From: Mastigamoeba balamuthi
Lineage: Eukaryota; Evosea; Mastigamoebida; Mastigamoebidae
NCBI GenBank assembly: GCA_902651635.1
Contig: CACRSC010000080.1
Location: 1 to 64,000 of the forward strand
DNA length: 64,000 bases
Direction of reading: 5' to 3'
In this document: one piece after another, positions 26,595 through 37,701 of the stretch
How the letters are laid out: each line of letters begins with the position of its first letter
Numbering within the stretch: the first letter of the stretch is position 1
The notes under the pieces: model-generated
The model's database searches: none
Seen by the model: the letters and a program-made list of their open reading frames with translations, nothing else
What the model was told of the DNA's origin: nothing
Position numbers and translations under genes: made by a program

Positions 26595-29500
26595 ATGAAC
26601 CGAGTGCACCCGAGAGGAAAGGATGGCGAGGAGGGTGATGAGGAGGAGCCGAGAAGCTCTAACCGGTCGGATCTCGTGTCCCCCACGGCAGCAGAGAAGG
26701 CCCGCCTGCCCGCTCCCGAGGAGCCTCGCCCTCCCCCTCCCGCTCGCAACAAGTCGAGCAAGCAGTTCAGCCCCCTCGGTCGTCCGTGCTTCGCATGCGG
26801 TCTGATGCTGTACGCACAAAATCTGTCCATTCGAGACTCAACTGCTGCAGCAACCCGAGGGACGCCCAGGCGACCGAGAGGGGCTGCGCTCAGTGCCGAT
26901 CGTTCCTCTGCCACAGGTGCAACAGCATTTCGAGTGCCGACGCCCTCCGAGTCTCCGAGATTGCCGACAGGCTGCCCATGCTGCTCGCAGACCACCGCTT
27001 TGACGTGCGCGGCAGTGCCTCTTGGCGGCCTCTTGACTGACCTGCTGCACCACCTCAGGACATACACGAGCACCCGTTGTCCATCGCCGTATTCTCAGCG
27101 CCCCGTGCGGCAACGCAGCAGAGGCCAGGGACGATGAAGAAGAGTAAGATGATGGGGAGTTCGCTCATGGCGACCATCACTGCTCCCCCGTGCCCGGCGC
27201 AGCTGTGCAAGCGCTGCAACCGCACTATCGTCGGGCCGGCCCTTAACTGCGAGAAGTGCAAGGCTTTCTGGTGCTGCTCGTGCATCGCGAGGCGGGTCGA
27301 GCTCGACACGAGGAGCTGCCACTGCCTCGCACAGGACACCGTGCACAACATCGACTGCACGGCACACGGGCACAAGCTACAGAAGGTCGAGGTCACGTCG
27401 TTCCGGATGGTCGGGATGTGGTCGTGCGTGTTCTGCAACGAGCGTTTCGTGGTGGGCGACACGATGCTGCTGTGCCACAAGCCCTACTGCTCGTACGTCC
27501 TCTGCAGCGAGTGCCTCGAGATTGCCGTCGAGATCGACAGGAACCACTCGCGCTTGCTGGGGAATCTCCTGGGCTCCCGTGACCGCTTGCAGCTGTACCT
27601 CGAGTGCTCTCTGCGCTGCACGGCCTGCGACGACCCGCTGACAGAGATACAACCGAAGTTCGGGAACAAGACCCTGTCGGTGCTGCTGTGCAACGCGTGC
27701 ATCCGCTCGAACAAGGGGTCGTCCGAGTCCAAGGGAGCGACCGAGGTGTTCGACCGGTACAAGCAAGAGCAGGAGTTCGGGCTCAGGGAGTACGGACTGC
27801 CCTGCAGGTCCATTGTCGAGACGGACATCCTCTCTCAGGGACTCTTGCGCAAGCTCGAGTTGCAGCTTCACGACAACCTCGACATGCCCAAGATCTTCCA
27901 CTACGAGGTGGTTACGCACTACCTCAACTCCACGCAGGAGGGCCAGAAGACACTCTGCCCGTTTCTCCTCCTCTTCCTGTCGGAGTCCAGGTGGCCTCTG
28001 CACAGCGCCGTGAAGCTCATCGGAGGGCTCAAGAAGCAGGTGGGCTCAATCTCGGGGTACATGTTCACCGACCAGATCGAGGAGCTCCAGAAGCTCTCGA
28101 TCAAAATTCTGGATGCCCTGACGACCGACGACATCAACAACCTCGTGATGGATTTGCCGCCACGCCAGAACGGAACGCCCACTCGGATAATCGACGGGGC
28201 CCTGGACGCTGACCTCAAGGACCTCCTCGCTCACCCCAGGGTCCAGATGGCCGTGGAGCAAAAATGGAGCACACCAGCACCTCAGGAAGGCAGGAGAATG
28301 TCTCTCCTGTTCTACGAGAGGATCGAGTACTCCATTGCCGCGCTGTTCACCAAGGTGGCAACGAGACTTCTGGGACGTAAGTGGCTGAGCAGCTGGCTTC
28401 TCTCGGACCTCCACGAGCAGCGTCAGAGACCATTCCTGGTAAGATTTGCTTTAATTATTGGAACTGAGATGCCTCTATGCAGTCGTACGTATTCGGGCTC
28501 GGGCCAAAGGGGCAGTACTTTGCCTCCCCGAGTTTGGTCTTCTTTCTCCAGTTCATGTCGTTTGTCAGCTTCCTTATCCTCATCACGATCTACGCGACAA
28601 GGCCAACAACCGTGCAGCTCAAGACGATTGACTACCTCGTCATCGTGTGGGTTCTGGGATACGTGGTGGCGGAAGGACTGGAGATGCGTCGGGGCGGGGT
28701 GGCCTACTTCAAGTCACTCTGGAACATGTTCGATATGGTCCACCTGTTTCTGTGGGTTGTAGTTCTCGTGCTCAAGGTATCTGCCTGTATTCTCGCTCTG
28801 AGGAGGCCCCTCGACCCAGGCCATCATGTAGAGGACTCGGTTGTCTATCGGGTGCTCGAGGCCCACATAATGCTCCTGTCCGTATCGGTCATTATGGCGT
28901 ATTACCGAAGCCTCATTATCTGTCTACCGCTCCGAAAACTCGGGCCCATGCTCATCACATTCGGTCTGATGGTGGGAGACGTCTTCCGGTTCGGAATCCT
29001 GGCTGCGGCGGTGCTTCTCTCGTTCAGTATATCTTCATACAATGCCCTGCCTGGTCCAATTGAAGGACTGTCTGCTTCGAGTTCAGATGGGTCAGAACAG
29101 ACCATTCAGACAACAGCAACAGGATCTGCCGGGCCCAGCGGTGGCTACACAGAGATGGCCTTTCAGGACGTGCTCACCACGCTTATGCTTTCTGTCATCG
29201 GGAGCACAGATATCTCGACCGACGGCATATCGCCGCAGAGGAGAACATTCCTGATGATCCTGTTCGCGGTGTTCTCAATCCTCGCGAGCATTGTTCTGAT
29301 CAATCTGCTCATCGCGATCATGAACAGTACGTACAGTCGCATAGCCGACGAGGCAGACATACAGTACAAGGTGCACTTCACGGGAGTTGTCCTCGAGTTC
29401 GCAGAGAAGCCGACGCTCCCGAGCCCGCTCAACCTCGTAGCCCTAGTTACTCTCCTTGTTACAGACGTTTGGATGGTCCTATTCCGGAGATTCGGGGCTT

Positions 29501-30288
29501 GCTCGGGATGCTGCACATGCGGCCTGTGCTTCGGGGACATGGCAGGCGGACGCCGTAAGAACGTTTGCAAGAGGATCAGTATCTTCCTCGACGATGCCGA
29601 TAGGCGGAGGTGGGCTGTGGCCCGGAGGACTGAGGAATCCGTGAGGAAGGCGGCGCAGGACGTGCTCAAAGACAGCGAGGAGGACGACCCCATAGTGGAG
29701 ATCAAGCAGCAACTGGAGGACATCAGGTCGATGGTCCAGCAGCTGCGCGGAGGTGGAGGCTGGAGCTCGCCGGCGTTGAGGGAGAGAACATTCACGCCCG
29801 GCCTCATGGTTGGCGGGCCGGCAGCAGAGGATCTCGTTTCGACGAGGGTGTCGGCGGTCCGCACGACGCAAGACTACGGCTCGGCAGCCGCGTCGCCCGC
29901 ACCGGGAGGGGAAACCGGGAGGCTGTTTGCGCCATCCCCTGTTCCGGGTGTGGACACTGGAAGGGACGCGTTGTCGCCAGCAATCATGACCACCGCGGTC
30001 GTCGCTCTCAAGGTACCGCCCAACCAGGCAGCGGCAGCCCCTGCTCCACTGCCAGTACCTCCAACGCCCCGAGAAGAACCTGTGGTACCGTCTCCTGCAC
30101 CTGTTCCACCGAGCACTGCCGCTGCCGCCGTGGTGCCCCCTGTGCCTGACGAGTCCCCTGCTCCGGCCGAAACCGCACGGGAGGAGGGGGTGTCGTTGAT
30201 CCGCACTGAGAAGAAGCTCCCTGACGTCATAGTGCCGCGATACCTCTCACAGCACGAGCATTCTGACGACACAAGTGACGAATCATAA
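26595..30288 (+). CDS. TRP-like cation channel with N-terminal zinc-cluster region
   Basis: Predicted six-helix cation channel of 1,184 residues. Four exons join in phase; introns are 26810..26850 (only 41 nt), 27005..27058 and 28439..28482. The N-terminal 270 residues hold many paired cysteines: CFACG, CAQCRSFLCHRC, CKRCNRTIVGPALNCEKC, CCSC, CVFCNERF, CSECLE and CTAC, which looks like several zinc-binding modules. A helical region follows with a pre-S1 motif (LAHPRVQMAVEQKW) usual in TRP channels. Hydrophobic helices lie at roughly 603-622, 631-650, 669-690, 711-730 and 750-772, a pore-loop candidate (FQDVLTTLMLSVIGSTDI) near 810, and a last helix ending VLINLLIAIMNSTYSRIADE, the diagnostic TRP S6/post-S6 motif. 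The tail has a short coiled coil (VEIKQQLEDIRSMVQQL) and a Pro/Ala-rich end. The TRP assignment is strong; the subfamily is not resolved. Confidence 0.87.
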
Positions 30289-30377
30289 GTAGAACGCGAG
30301 GCAAGTATCTCGCGATTGATAAGAGAGGAGTGAATCTCACCTTCTCTTTTGTCCGTTTTTCCGCGGTGCTTTGCCTG

Positions 30378-31248
30378 ATGCCTGAGGACCGAGTGTACAT
30401 CATCCGCCACGGCGAGAGGTACCCGCAGCGCCGCGCCCCCTCTTGGGCTCCCGCCTGATTTCACGCGCCCGCGCAGGCTCGACTGGGTCGACAAGAACTG
30501 GGCCCGCACTTCGCCGCGGCCGTGGGACACCCCGCTGAGCGCCCGCGGCCTCTGCATGGCCGACGAGCTGGCGCAGCACGTCGCCGCGCTCCCGCAGGCC
30601 CTCCGGCCGGCGCACATCGTCTGCTCGCCGCTCGTCCGTGTGATCCAGACCGCTGCCCCGACGGCGCGCCTGCTGGGCCTCCGGATCAAGATCGAGGCGG
30701 GGCTCACCGAGTGGCCCCCGAGGCCCGCCCTGCCCCGCGAGAGCCTCGCGGCCCTGTTCCCGGGCCTCATCGACGAGGAGTACGCCGAGAGGGTCGCGCC
30801 GAGCGGGCCCGAGGACCCCGAGCAGATGCACGACAGGGCCGACGTTGTCGTCCGCGCGCTGCTCGCACAGAGGGAGTTCACCTGCGACGGACCCGTGGCG
30901 CTCTTCACCCACGCCGCGGGCGTCATCGCCTTCACGAGGTGCGCGGGCTGTGGTGCCGTTGGCCCCGCGAATGCCGCCGATTGACATGGCCGGTCTGCGC
31001 GCGATTGCAGGGCAATGGTCCGCGACAGGACGATAGCCGTGAGGTGCGGTATCGCGAGCACGACTGTGCTGGTGAAGGACGACAAGTCCGGGGCGGACGA
31101 ACCGTGGAAGCTCGTGAGCAACGGGGACGCGTCGTACCTGTCGGGCGGAGAGGAGCGCGTGTGGAGCTTCGACGAGGTACCGACCCCCATACCCTCGCCC
31201 TCGCCCAAGTCAAGCGCCTCCACGACACCTGAGCCATCCAATCCCTAA
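30378..31248 (+). CDS. Histidine phosphatase (phosphoglycerate mutase-like)
   Basis: Branch-2-like histidine phosphatase superfamily enzyme, closest in motif to the UBASH3/Sts type. The start exon gives MPEDRVYIIRHGER with the RHG catalytic motif. Intron 30419..30476 splits the following Arg codon, and the next exon continues LDWVDKNWARTSPRPWDTPL, the RHGER(V/L)D...W pattern typical of this group. A second block, IVCSPLVRVIQTAAPTARLL, supplies the second catalytic Arg. The catalytic-His-containing strand is ALFTHAAGV. Intron 30939..31010 restores the frame to MVRDRTIAVRCGIASTTVLV. The C-terminus is Ser/Pro-rich (TPIPSPSPKSSASTTPEP) and probably disordered. About 246 residues. The substrate cannot be told; phosphoprotein or small metabolite are both possible. 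It starts only 90 bases after the channel gene on the same strand. Confidence 0.85.
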
Positions 31249-31357
31249 GCACAACAACTATTCCTAACACGGTTTTTGTGTTCACCAAAGTCGATGCAAT
31301 TGAATTACGATTGTCGGGCTCAGCTCCCAAGCGTGTAGGACAAAACAGATAAAAATT

Positions 31358-31429
31358 AGGACGAGGGCGGAATTGAACCGCCTACCAACAGATCTGCAGT
31401 CTAATGCTCTACCGGTGAGCTACCCGTCC
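31358..31429 (-). tRNA. tRNA-Cys (GCA)
   Basis: On the minus strand the 72-nt cloverleaf reads 5' GGACGGG acceptor, TA, D-arm GCTC...GAGC, anticodon loop CTGCAGA (anticodon GCA), T-arm GGCGG-TTCAATT-CCGCC, acceptor CTCGTCC, discriminator T as usual for tRNA-Cys. The anticodon arm with loop CTGCAGA matches eukaryotic tRNA-Cys. No intron. Internal A and B boxes are intact. Confidence 0.93.
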
Positions 31430-31569
31430 TTTACAATTTTTACATTGAAAACAAGTGATTTATGTGCGTTTGTGAATGCTTGTGCTCAGGGGTGTTTGCC
31501 TTGGCTGACAGCTTTCCAGGGTGTTAGGTGCACATATTTACAATCCTCCGGTGTTTCTTCACCCCCGTT

Positions 31570-32566
31570 CTATGCAATCACGCACTCCTTGTCCTTTTCC
31601 TTGTCCTTCCCCTTGCCCTTGGACTTCTTGGTCTTGAATTGCCTGAGCTGCGGCGACGACTGCTTTTCCTGGGGCTTCGTGGGGAAAGCATCCCTCCTGT
31701 GTATAACGCACTGTGAGAAGCATCTCTCGGGGCTCTTGCTTACTTGGCCCTCATTTTCTGGATGAGGAGCTGGAGGAGCTCATCGACGTTCTTGTCCGTG
31801 TTGGCCGACGTCTCCACGTAGTCGATCTCCATCTCGCTAGCGATGTGCTGCGCGGCCTCCTTGGAGACCTTCCTCCCCGCCTCGTCGTCCGCCTTGTTCC
31901 CGACGAGCACCTTCACGACGTCCTCGTGCGTGTACATCTTGATCTCTGCCATCCACATCTTCGTTCCATCAAACGACTCCTCGTCTGTGAGGTCCTGCAG
32001 CCTGCTGAGTTTCTCCGGGGACACGTGGATGATCCACTCTGGGAGGGGGGAGGGGAGGCCTTACAAAAACCAGAATCACCGCGTGGCAGGCGCGGTAGAC
32101 GTTGGCTGGCAGCGTCCGGTACATCGACTGCCCGGCGGTGTCGCACTGCGCGCCGCGTGTTAGAAGTTGCCGCATTAGTGCAATACTCACCAGGGTGAGC
32201 GTGCTGGCAGAGCCCATGCACACCACCACCTTGTCGCGCTGCAAAAATAGCCGTGGGCGGTTGGCTGGCTTAGTAGGTGCCGTCTTACCTGCTCGATCGC
32301 GTCCGGGATCGCGGTGAAGGTCTCCGGCTTCTCGCCCTGTGCGCACGGTGGGTCCGTGGGAACGCGGAGGGGGGATGGGCGAGGGAAACGTGGGGCATAG
32401 CCCAAACGGTGCAGACCCGGGTGGAAAAAAAGTAGAGTTGCTGGCGGAGCGACACCAAAGGGCGTGGGAGGCGTACCAGCGTCCGCAGCAGCAGGGACGT
32501 CTTGCCAGAGCCCTTGTCGCCGACGGCGAGGACGCGGAACGGCTGCTCGGTGGCCTGGGTGCTCAT
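31570..32566 (-). CDS. Ras-superfamily small GTPase (Rab/Ras-like) with CAAX box
   Basis: Six exons. Start exon: FRVLAVGDKGSGKTSLLLRT with the G1 P-loop GDKGSGKT. Two short exons follow (GEKPETFTAIPDAIEQ, then DKVVVCMGSASTLTL). The G3 motif DTAGQSMYRTLP opens the next exon, which ends AVILVF and joins DLTDEESFDGTKMWMAEI. G4 is NKAD and G5 is ETSAN. A frame that stops at 31740 (QKMRAK) is not the true end: a donor GTAAGC at 31743 and acceptor ACACAG at 31697 lead to a final exon with a strongly basic tail (KTKKSKGKGKDKEKDKE) ending CVIA, a prenylation box. So it should be lipid-modified and membrane-bound. Switch I is unusual and lacks a clear TIG. Assignment to Rab or Ras proper is uncertain. 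Confidence 0.87.
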
Positions 32567-33000
32567 GACAAACCCACCTATCTATGGGAGCCCAAACTAA
32601 CGCTCTGTGCAATTTAACCAAAATGCCAAAGCCGGTCGGTATGATTTCTTGGGAAATGACTGCGTGTACGCCGCTTCGCTGGCGAAGCGTTTTTATCCCA
32701 ATGAAGCTCAAATGTGGTTCCGGGTCCGGGTTTCGATGTGGGATCGCGGCGCGTTGTTCTGTCTGCAGACCCGCGCTTCATACTGTCTGGTACATGTCGC
32801 GAGGTGCAATGTCGTCGGCGCCGTCTGTAAGCAGCCTCGAGAAGACGGAACGGAGGCACGTGCCTGATTTACCAGGGGCAGAGATATTCTGGAAATCTAT
32901 GAGTGGTTAGGTATCCTGTCGGAATTGAAATCTGGGGTCGGTTGTACTGACAGTCTCAATAAAAGCAGCGTGACCGCAGCAGCGCGCCTCGCCCGAGCGA
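32567..33000. promoter_or_regulatory. Divergent promoter region, small GTPase / filamin-repeat gene
   Basis: 434 bases between divergent start codons. An AATAAAAG stretch at about 32959 lies 40 bases before the filamin-repeat ATG and could serve as a TATA-like element. No gene seen. Confidence 0.35.
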
Positions 33001-35143
33001 ATGGATGGGATTCCCGAGCTTCCGTTGTTCTCCGTGCTGGACGGCGCAGGCGTCGATGCCCTCGCCGCGCTCGTGCGCCAGCACCTGGAGAAGTTCGACC
33101 TGGACGTGAGCTTCAAGCTCAAGCCCAAGCGCGCCAGCGCTAAGAATTCGTACGTCTCTCAACGCGTCTTCAACACGTTTTCCTCGCCTCGCTCCGTTTT
33201 TTTTTGCGATTCAACCAACCGCCGCCTTACGGGTTTGGAATGCAGCTCGATCGACGGGCCCGGGCTGGGCGACGCTGAGGTCGACATCCCGGCGACGTTC
33301 GACATCAAGGCGCGGGACAACACGGGCAAGCCGCTCGACCACGGAGACACGCCGTTCGAAGTTCGAAAAACACTCTTCGCACACACTCTCTCCCCCCCCA
33401 GCCGCTCTGTGTGTGTTCGGGGGGTCCGGTCTCCTCACGCCGAGCCTCGGCGACAACACCGCAGGTCAAGATCACCGACCCCGACGGCGAGGAGGTGCCC
33501 GCGAACGTCGTCGACAACAAGGACGGCACCTACAAGGTCGACTACACGCCCACCAAGTGCGTCGAGTGTCTCTGCCGTGTATGGGGGGATGCGGGGGGTG
33601 TCACATACGTCACTCACACGCACGCGGAGCCGCCGGCTGTGCTCACTCACGCCACGTGGACGTGCAGGCCCGGCCCCCACGACGTCAAGGTCGCGCTCGA
33701 CGGGGAGAACGTCGAGGGCAGCCCGGCGAAGGTCGACGTGGCGCCGCCGACGCCCGACCCCCTGCAGTGCACGGCCGAGGGCCCCGGGCTGGAGCACGCG
33801 GTCGTGGGCGAGCCCGCGCCGTTCACCATCACGGCGCGCAACAGGGCGGGCATGAAGCTCAAGACAGGCGGCCACCAGTTCGAGGCGCAGCTGCAGGGGC
33901 CCAACGGCGCGGTGCCCGCAAAGATCGTCGACAATGGCGACGGCACCTACGCCGGCGAGTACGTGGCCGTCGACGACGGCAGCTCGCACGTCGACCTGAC
34001 GTACGAGGGCAAGCACGTGGCCAAGAGCCCCTACCAGATCACCGTCGACAAGGCCGCCGGCAAGCCCGACGCCTCCAAGAGTGCGCACTGCCCCCCGCGT
34101 TGTTGCAGCCCGCTGGGGAGGCTGAGGGGAAGGGGCCATGTGGCTGACGTCTCGGCTGCGCAGGCTACGCGTTTGGCCCTGGGGTGGAGGGCGGGTGCGA
34201 CACGTGGAGCCCCGCGACGTTCACGGTGCAGTCGGTCGACCCCAACGGCGACAAGGTCACCAAGGGAGGCGACCTCTTCGAGGCCACCGTGTACGCACCC
34301 ACCGCACCGCCACAGGGGTCCAGTTCCACATCTGACCCCCTATCTCCCTCCTCTGCGCGCTACAGGACCGACGCCAGCGGGGAGGAGCTGCCGGTGGAGC
34401 TGGTGGACAACGGCGACGGCACCTACAGCGGCAGCTACAAGCCGACCAAGCCGGAGAAGCACACGGTGGAGGTTGTGCTGCGGCGCCCCACCGAGCACCT
34501 GTTCTACGAGCACATCCAGAAGAGCCCCTTCACCGTCGAGGTCGCGCCCGGGCTGGACCCGTCCAAGAGCATCGCCTTCGGGCCCGGCCTCGAGAGCGGG
34601 CAGGTCGAGGACACCAAGCCGACGTCGTTCAAGGTCCAGGCGCGCGACGTGCTGGGCCACGACGTCAAGACGGGAGGGGCCCCGCTGGCCGTCGCCGTCA
34701 CGGCGCCCGACGGCACGCCCGTCGACGCCCACGTCGTCGACAACGGCGACGGCACGTACGACGCCGACTACGCCCCCGCGGTCGACGGCCCGCACACCGT
34801 CGCCGTCACGATGGACGGCAAGCCCGTCGCGTCGTCGCCGTACACCGTCGACGTCAAGCGCGGCGCCGACTACATGTCGACCACGATCGAGCAGTTCTCG
34901 TTTGTCGTCGTGTCGCGCGGCAAGGACGGGAACCCGCTCGAGCACGGCCAGGAGAAGGTCGACGTCGTCGTCGAGAAGGCCGGCGCAGAGGGCGAGGCCG
35001 CGTCCAAGGCGACCGTCGACGACAAGGGCGACGGCACGTACCTGGTGGCCTATTCGCTGCCGGGCCCGGGCGAGTACGCTCTGCACGTGTCGGTTAATGG
35101 ACACGAGATCAAGAGCTCGCCCCTCACTCAGATCATCCCCTGA
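33001..35143 (+). CDS. Filamin-repeat rod protein without actin-binding domain
   Basis: Five immunoglobulin-like filamin repeats in tandem, read through about seven exons with introns of 55 to 100 nt. Each repeat carries the GPGL start, the (V/D)NGDGTY signature and the SP(Y/F)xVxV end: repeat 1 SIDGPGLGDAEVDI with VDNKDGTYKVDYTPTK; repeat 2 CTAEGPGLEHAVVGEPAPF with VDNGDGTYAGEY; repeat 3 YAFGPGVEGGCDTWSPATF with VDNGDGTYSGSYKPTK; repeat 4 IAFGPGLESGQVEDTKPTSF with VDNGDGTYDADYAP; repeat 5 is divergent (MSTTIEQFSFVVVSRGKDG, GDGTYLVAYSLPG). The first 50 residues (ELPLFSVLDGAGVDALAALV) are helical. Filamins and the amoeba gelation factor start with paired calponin-homology domains; none is encoded here. 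It may be a scaffold or dimerisation partner rather than a crosslinker by itself. Confidence 0.9.
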
Positions 35144-35230
35144 GCAGACTCCGGGATTTCAAATCACGAACAAATGCTCGCAAAAAAGAACTCCTCCTCC
35201 CAAGGTCAACACCCTTGCGATCTCGCATAA

Positions 35231-35380
35231 CCGAAGGGCAAAAGAAGGCAACCGCGCAAGAAAAGCGAGCATGGGAAGGGGAAACCGACACAGAAACGGG
35301 ATAAAGGAAAGACGTGAAAGAGGAGGACACAGTGCTTCGCACTTTTTGGGTGTCGACCAGGTCCAGGCTCCGCACGCAAC
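35231..35380 (-). pseudogene. Fragment related to the U-box gene family (intron and exon edge)
   Basis: On the minus strand the sequence near 35370..35323 (CTGGACCTGGTCGACACCCA, then AAAAAGTGCGAAGCACTG) resembles the exon end and donor of the intact U-box gene (CTGGACCTGTTCGGCATCCC, then GTGCGCAGGGCACTG at about 45985). Further down, 35231..35270 shares a near-identical stretch of about 38 bases with 37918..37955, in the intron of the truncated copy. No usable frame remains. I take it as a decayed third copy; this is inference from short matches. Confidence 0.4.
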
Positions 35381-35490
35381 TCCGAGAAAGGGGGAGGGTG
35401 AGTGGGGGTTCAAAAGAGAGAGCGACTTTCGTGAACGAGAGGGAATACACTAGTGCGAAGTTGAAGTTTACAATAAAGAACATCGGGAAT

Positions 35491-35540
35491 AACTGTTGGC
35501 CGGTAGGAGATTTTTCGACCAGCCGGTGGGAGAGTTTATC
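35491..35540 (+). repeat. Left terminal inverted repeat of the piggyBac-like element
   Basis: Pairs with 37702..37754 in inverse orientation at roughly 75 to 80 percent identity by eye. The best block is GGAGATTTT followed by three variable bases and ACCAGCC. Confidence 0.7.
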
Positions 35541-35612
35541 CTGTAGGCAACAACAACAAAAGTTTTACAACGTTGCCTCCTCTGTGCGAAGTGTGTCTGC
35601 AAGTGCCTTGGT

Positions 35613-37681
35613 TTAAGTGGTAATGTACTGGGCCTCCTCCTTCTCGGTCTTCTCGCCTTGGAAGTTGAATACATGGTCGGAATGAGCCGCAAAAGAGCCA
35701 ACGACTGTGAGGCGAATGAAGTAGAGAAGAAAGGCCAATGGGAAGCTCTTCACGCCCCATGGGAATGGAATGTACAAGAGGAGTGTATTGACACGATCGA
35801 CAAGGTTGAAGATAGACCTGTAGAGCTCCATTGGAGGTGGGCAGTCCATTGTCTTTGTCACAAGGAAGGCAGACAGATGACTGCACACAACCCTTGAACT
35901 CGGCCCCTCATGAAAGATGATGTGCTGCACGAGATCTTCCTTCTTTTCACTCACTCTCGCCCCCAGACCATGGAGAATTGCCTGCAGGTCAGCGTTCTTC
36001 ATCTGCTTGAGCTCCTTAACTCTAGCAGCCAACTTCTCTTTGGCAACCTTGGCAACCTCCTCTGTGTGGGAAGGCTGAGACAGGTAAGAGAAAGGAAGAG
36101 AATACGAACCGAGAAAGAGAAAGCGTGTGTGCTTCTTGCTTGCTCCCTCTTTCACTGCTTGTGTTGGCTTCTCTAACTCAGAGTCTGCCTCATCAGCTGA
36201 CTCTGGCTGCCCATCCTCCTCTGCCTTTGTGCTGAAGTCGCCCTCGGGATCTGAGGGAGCTGCAGGCTTGCTGATGTGATGCTGCCTCTTTGCAGGGCTC
36301 TCAAACTTGTCGTAGGAGAGCCTTGTGAGCATCTCTGGTATCGTACCCAAGCCAGAGTGACCACAGGTCCGCACCAGGCAGCAGAGGTCTACAGCATCGA
36401 TCTTGAAGAGGGCCTGAAGGGTTTCCTTCTTATACAGCACTTCCCCAGAGGGTGTGGCCTTGTAGTCAGCTGTGGTGAAGACACTGGAGACAGTGTACAT
36501 AGTCACAGAGTCCGACCAGACTGCCTGAACCACATGACCATGCTGAGCAAGGCAACCCTCATGATAGGTGAGACTCTGGGCGAGAACAGTCTTGTGGGCA
36601 GTCTCCTTGCAGCTGGCCACAAAGAGGATGTCAGGGAACTCGGCCTGGATGACATCCATTGCCCCAAAGGCAGCATCAACACAGACCACAACAGGCTTCC
36701 CAAACTTGTGTGCTGCCTGCTGTGCACGGATCCAAACAATAGCCTGCTGAAGAAGGGCTTCTGGCATAAGACTCTGGATGTTTGAAATTGCCAAAAGTGG
36801 TATCAGAAGCTCTGTGGCAGTCGTCTTGGCACACATCATGTACACTGGGATACCCAAAGGATGTGGCTTTCGAGGAAAGTTAATCACAAACAAGACACAG
36901 TCCCCAGTCCAAATGAGAATACTCTCATCAAAACAGATCCACAAGATTCCTGCCATGTTCCAGAAGTGCACATAGCTGGCAGAGAGTAGACTGGTCAGTG
37001 TAGACATATTAAGAACGTGGAGGTGCTCAGCAAAGACCCTCCAATGAGAATGGCACATGAATTCCTTGTCACTCTGACTGAGAAAATACCCAGGGCGCAT
37101 TCCCTCTGCAGCCTGGAGGTACTGCTCGAATGTGCCAAAGTTGCTGCCATATGCCAGCATGTTCACAATCATACGAATGGCCGCCTTGACACAGGAGATA
37201 GACACACCAACCTTGGGGCCCTTCAAGATATACTTAGTAACCTGTACCTTCACTGCTTTGCGTGACAGCTCGTTCGTGGTGTACACCACAAACTCGTCAC
37301 CAAGGAGTCTCCAAAAAGTCTTGGCAAATGAGACTGGATGCATGATCGGAAAATTCATTAGATTTCTGTGCCCAGATTTCCACCCCCAAGAAGTGTGAAA
37401 GAGAGAGTCGAGAGGGGGCAAGAAACGGGTCAAAGAGACATGCCTTCATCAGCAAGAGGCAGTACAATGTTGCTGCCCTTCACGCAGCTCTCCAGGATCC
37501 TGTCTGAGACGTTCTGCCACTTCTGCTCCTCCATCTCTGAAAACGCCTCCAGTAGGGCCGTGCTCACTGTCTGGCTCTTCTCCTCATCATCAGCAGCCTT
37601 GACAGCATCTGCTCATGCCTTCCAGTCCACAACGCGGTTGTTGTAGTCCTCGAGAAGTGTCGCGAGATCACGCAACACCAT
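35613..37681 (-). CDS. piggyBac-family transposase with C-terminal SAP-like domain
   Basis: Cut-and-paste transposase. The DDE core is clear: DESILIWTGDCVLFVINFPR followed by KPHPLGIPVYMMC (family pattern DE...W.GR...Y.P.KPHK.GIK), then VVVCVDAAFGAMDV and ILFVASCKE as the later catalytic strands. The C-terminal part holds a SAP-like DNA-binding motif, LKQMKNADLQAILHGLGARV followed by EKKEDLVQHI, then basic and hydrophobic residues. The main open frame starts near 37433 without an ATG; a candidate GT-AG intron (about 37447 to 37357) joins it in frame to an upstream exon beginning with ATG at 37681. That exon has one in-frame TGA at 37613..37615 (after DWKA), so the element is either slightly decayed or uses a later start. 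The tail after the SAP motif may contain further introns. Confidence 0.72.
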
Positions 37682-37701
37682 AGTGGTTCAAAAGAGACTG
37701 A

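Noticed and set aside
37613-37615. In-frame TGA in the piggyBac gene as evidence for a variant genetic code
   Set aside because: Host genes here use TGA as an ordinary stop (for example TBCD-neighbour CCDC130 and CK2 ends), so decay or a later start is simpler.
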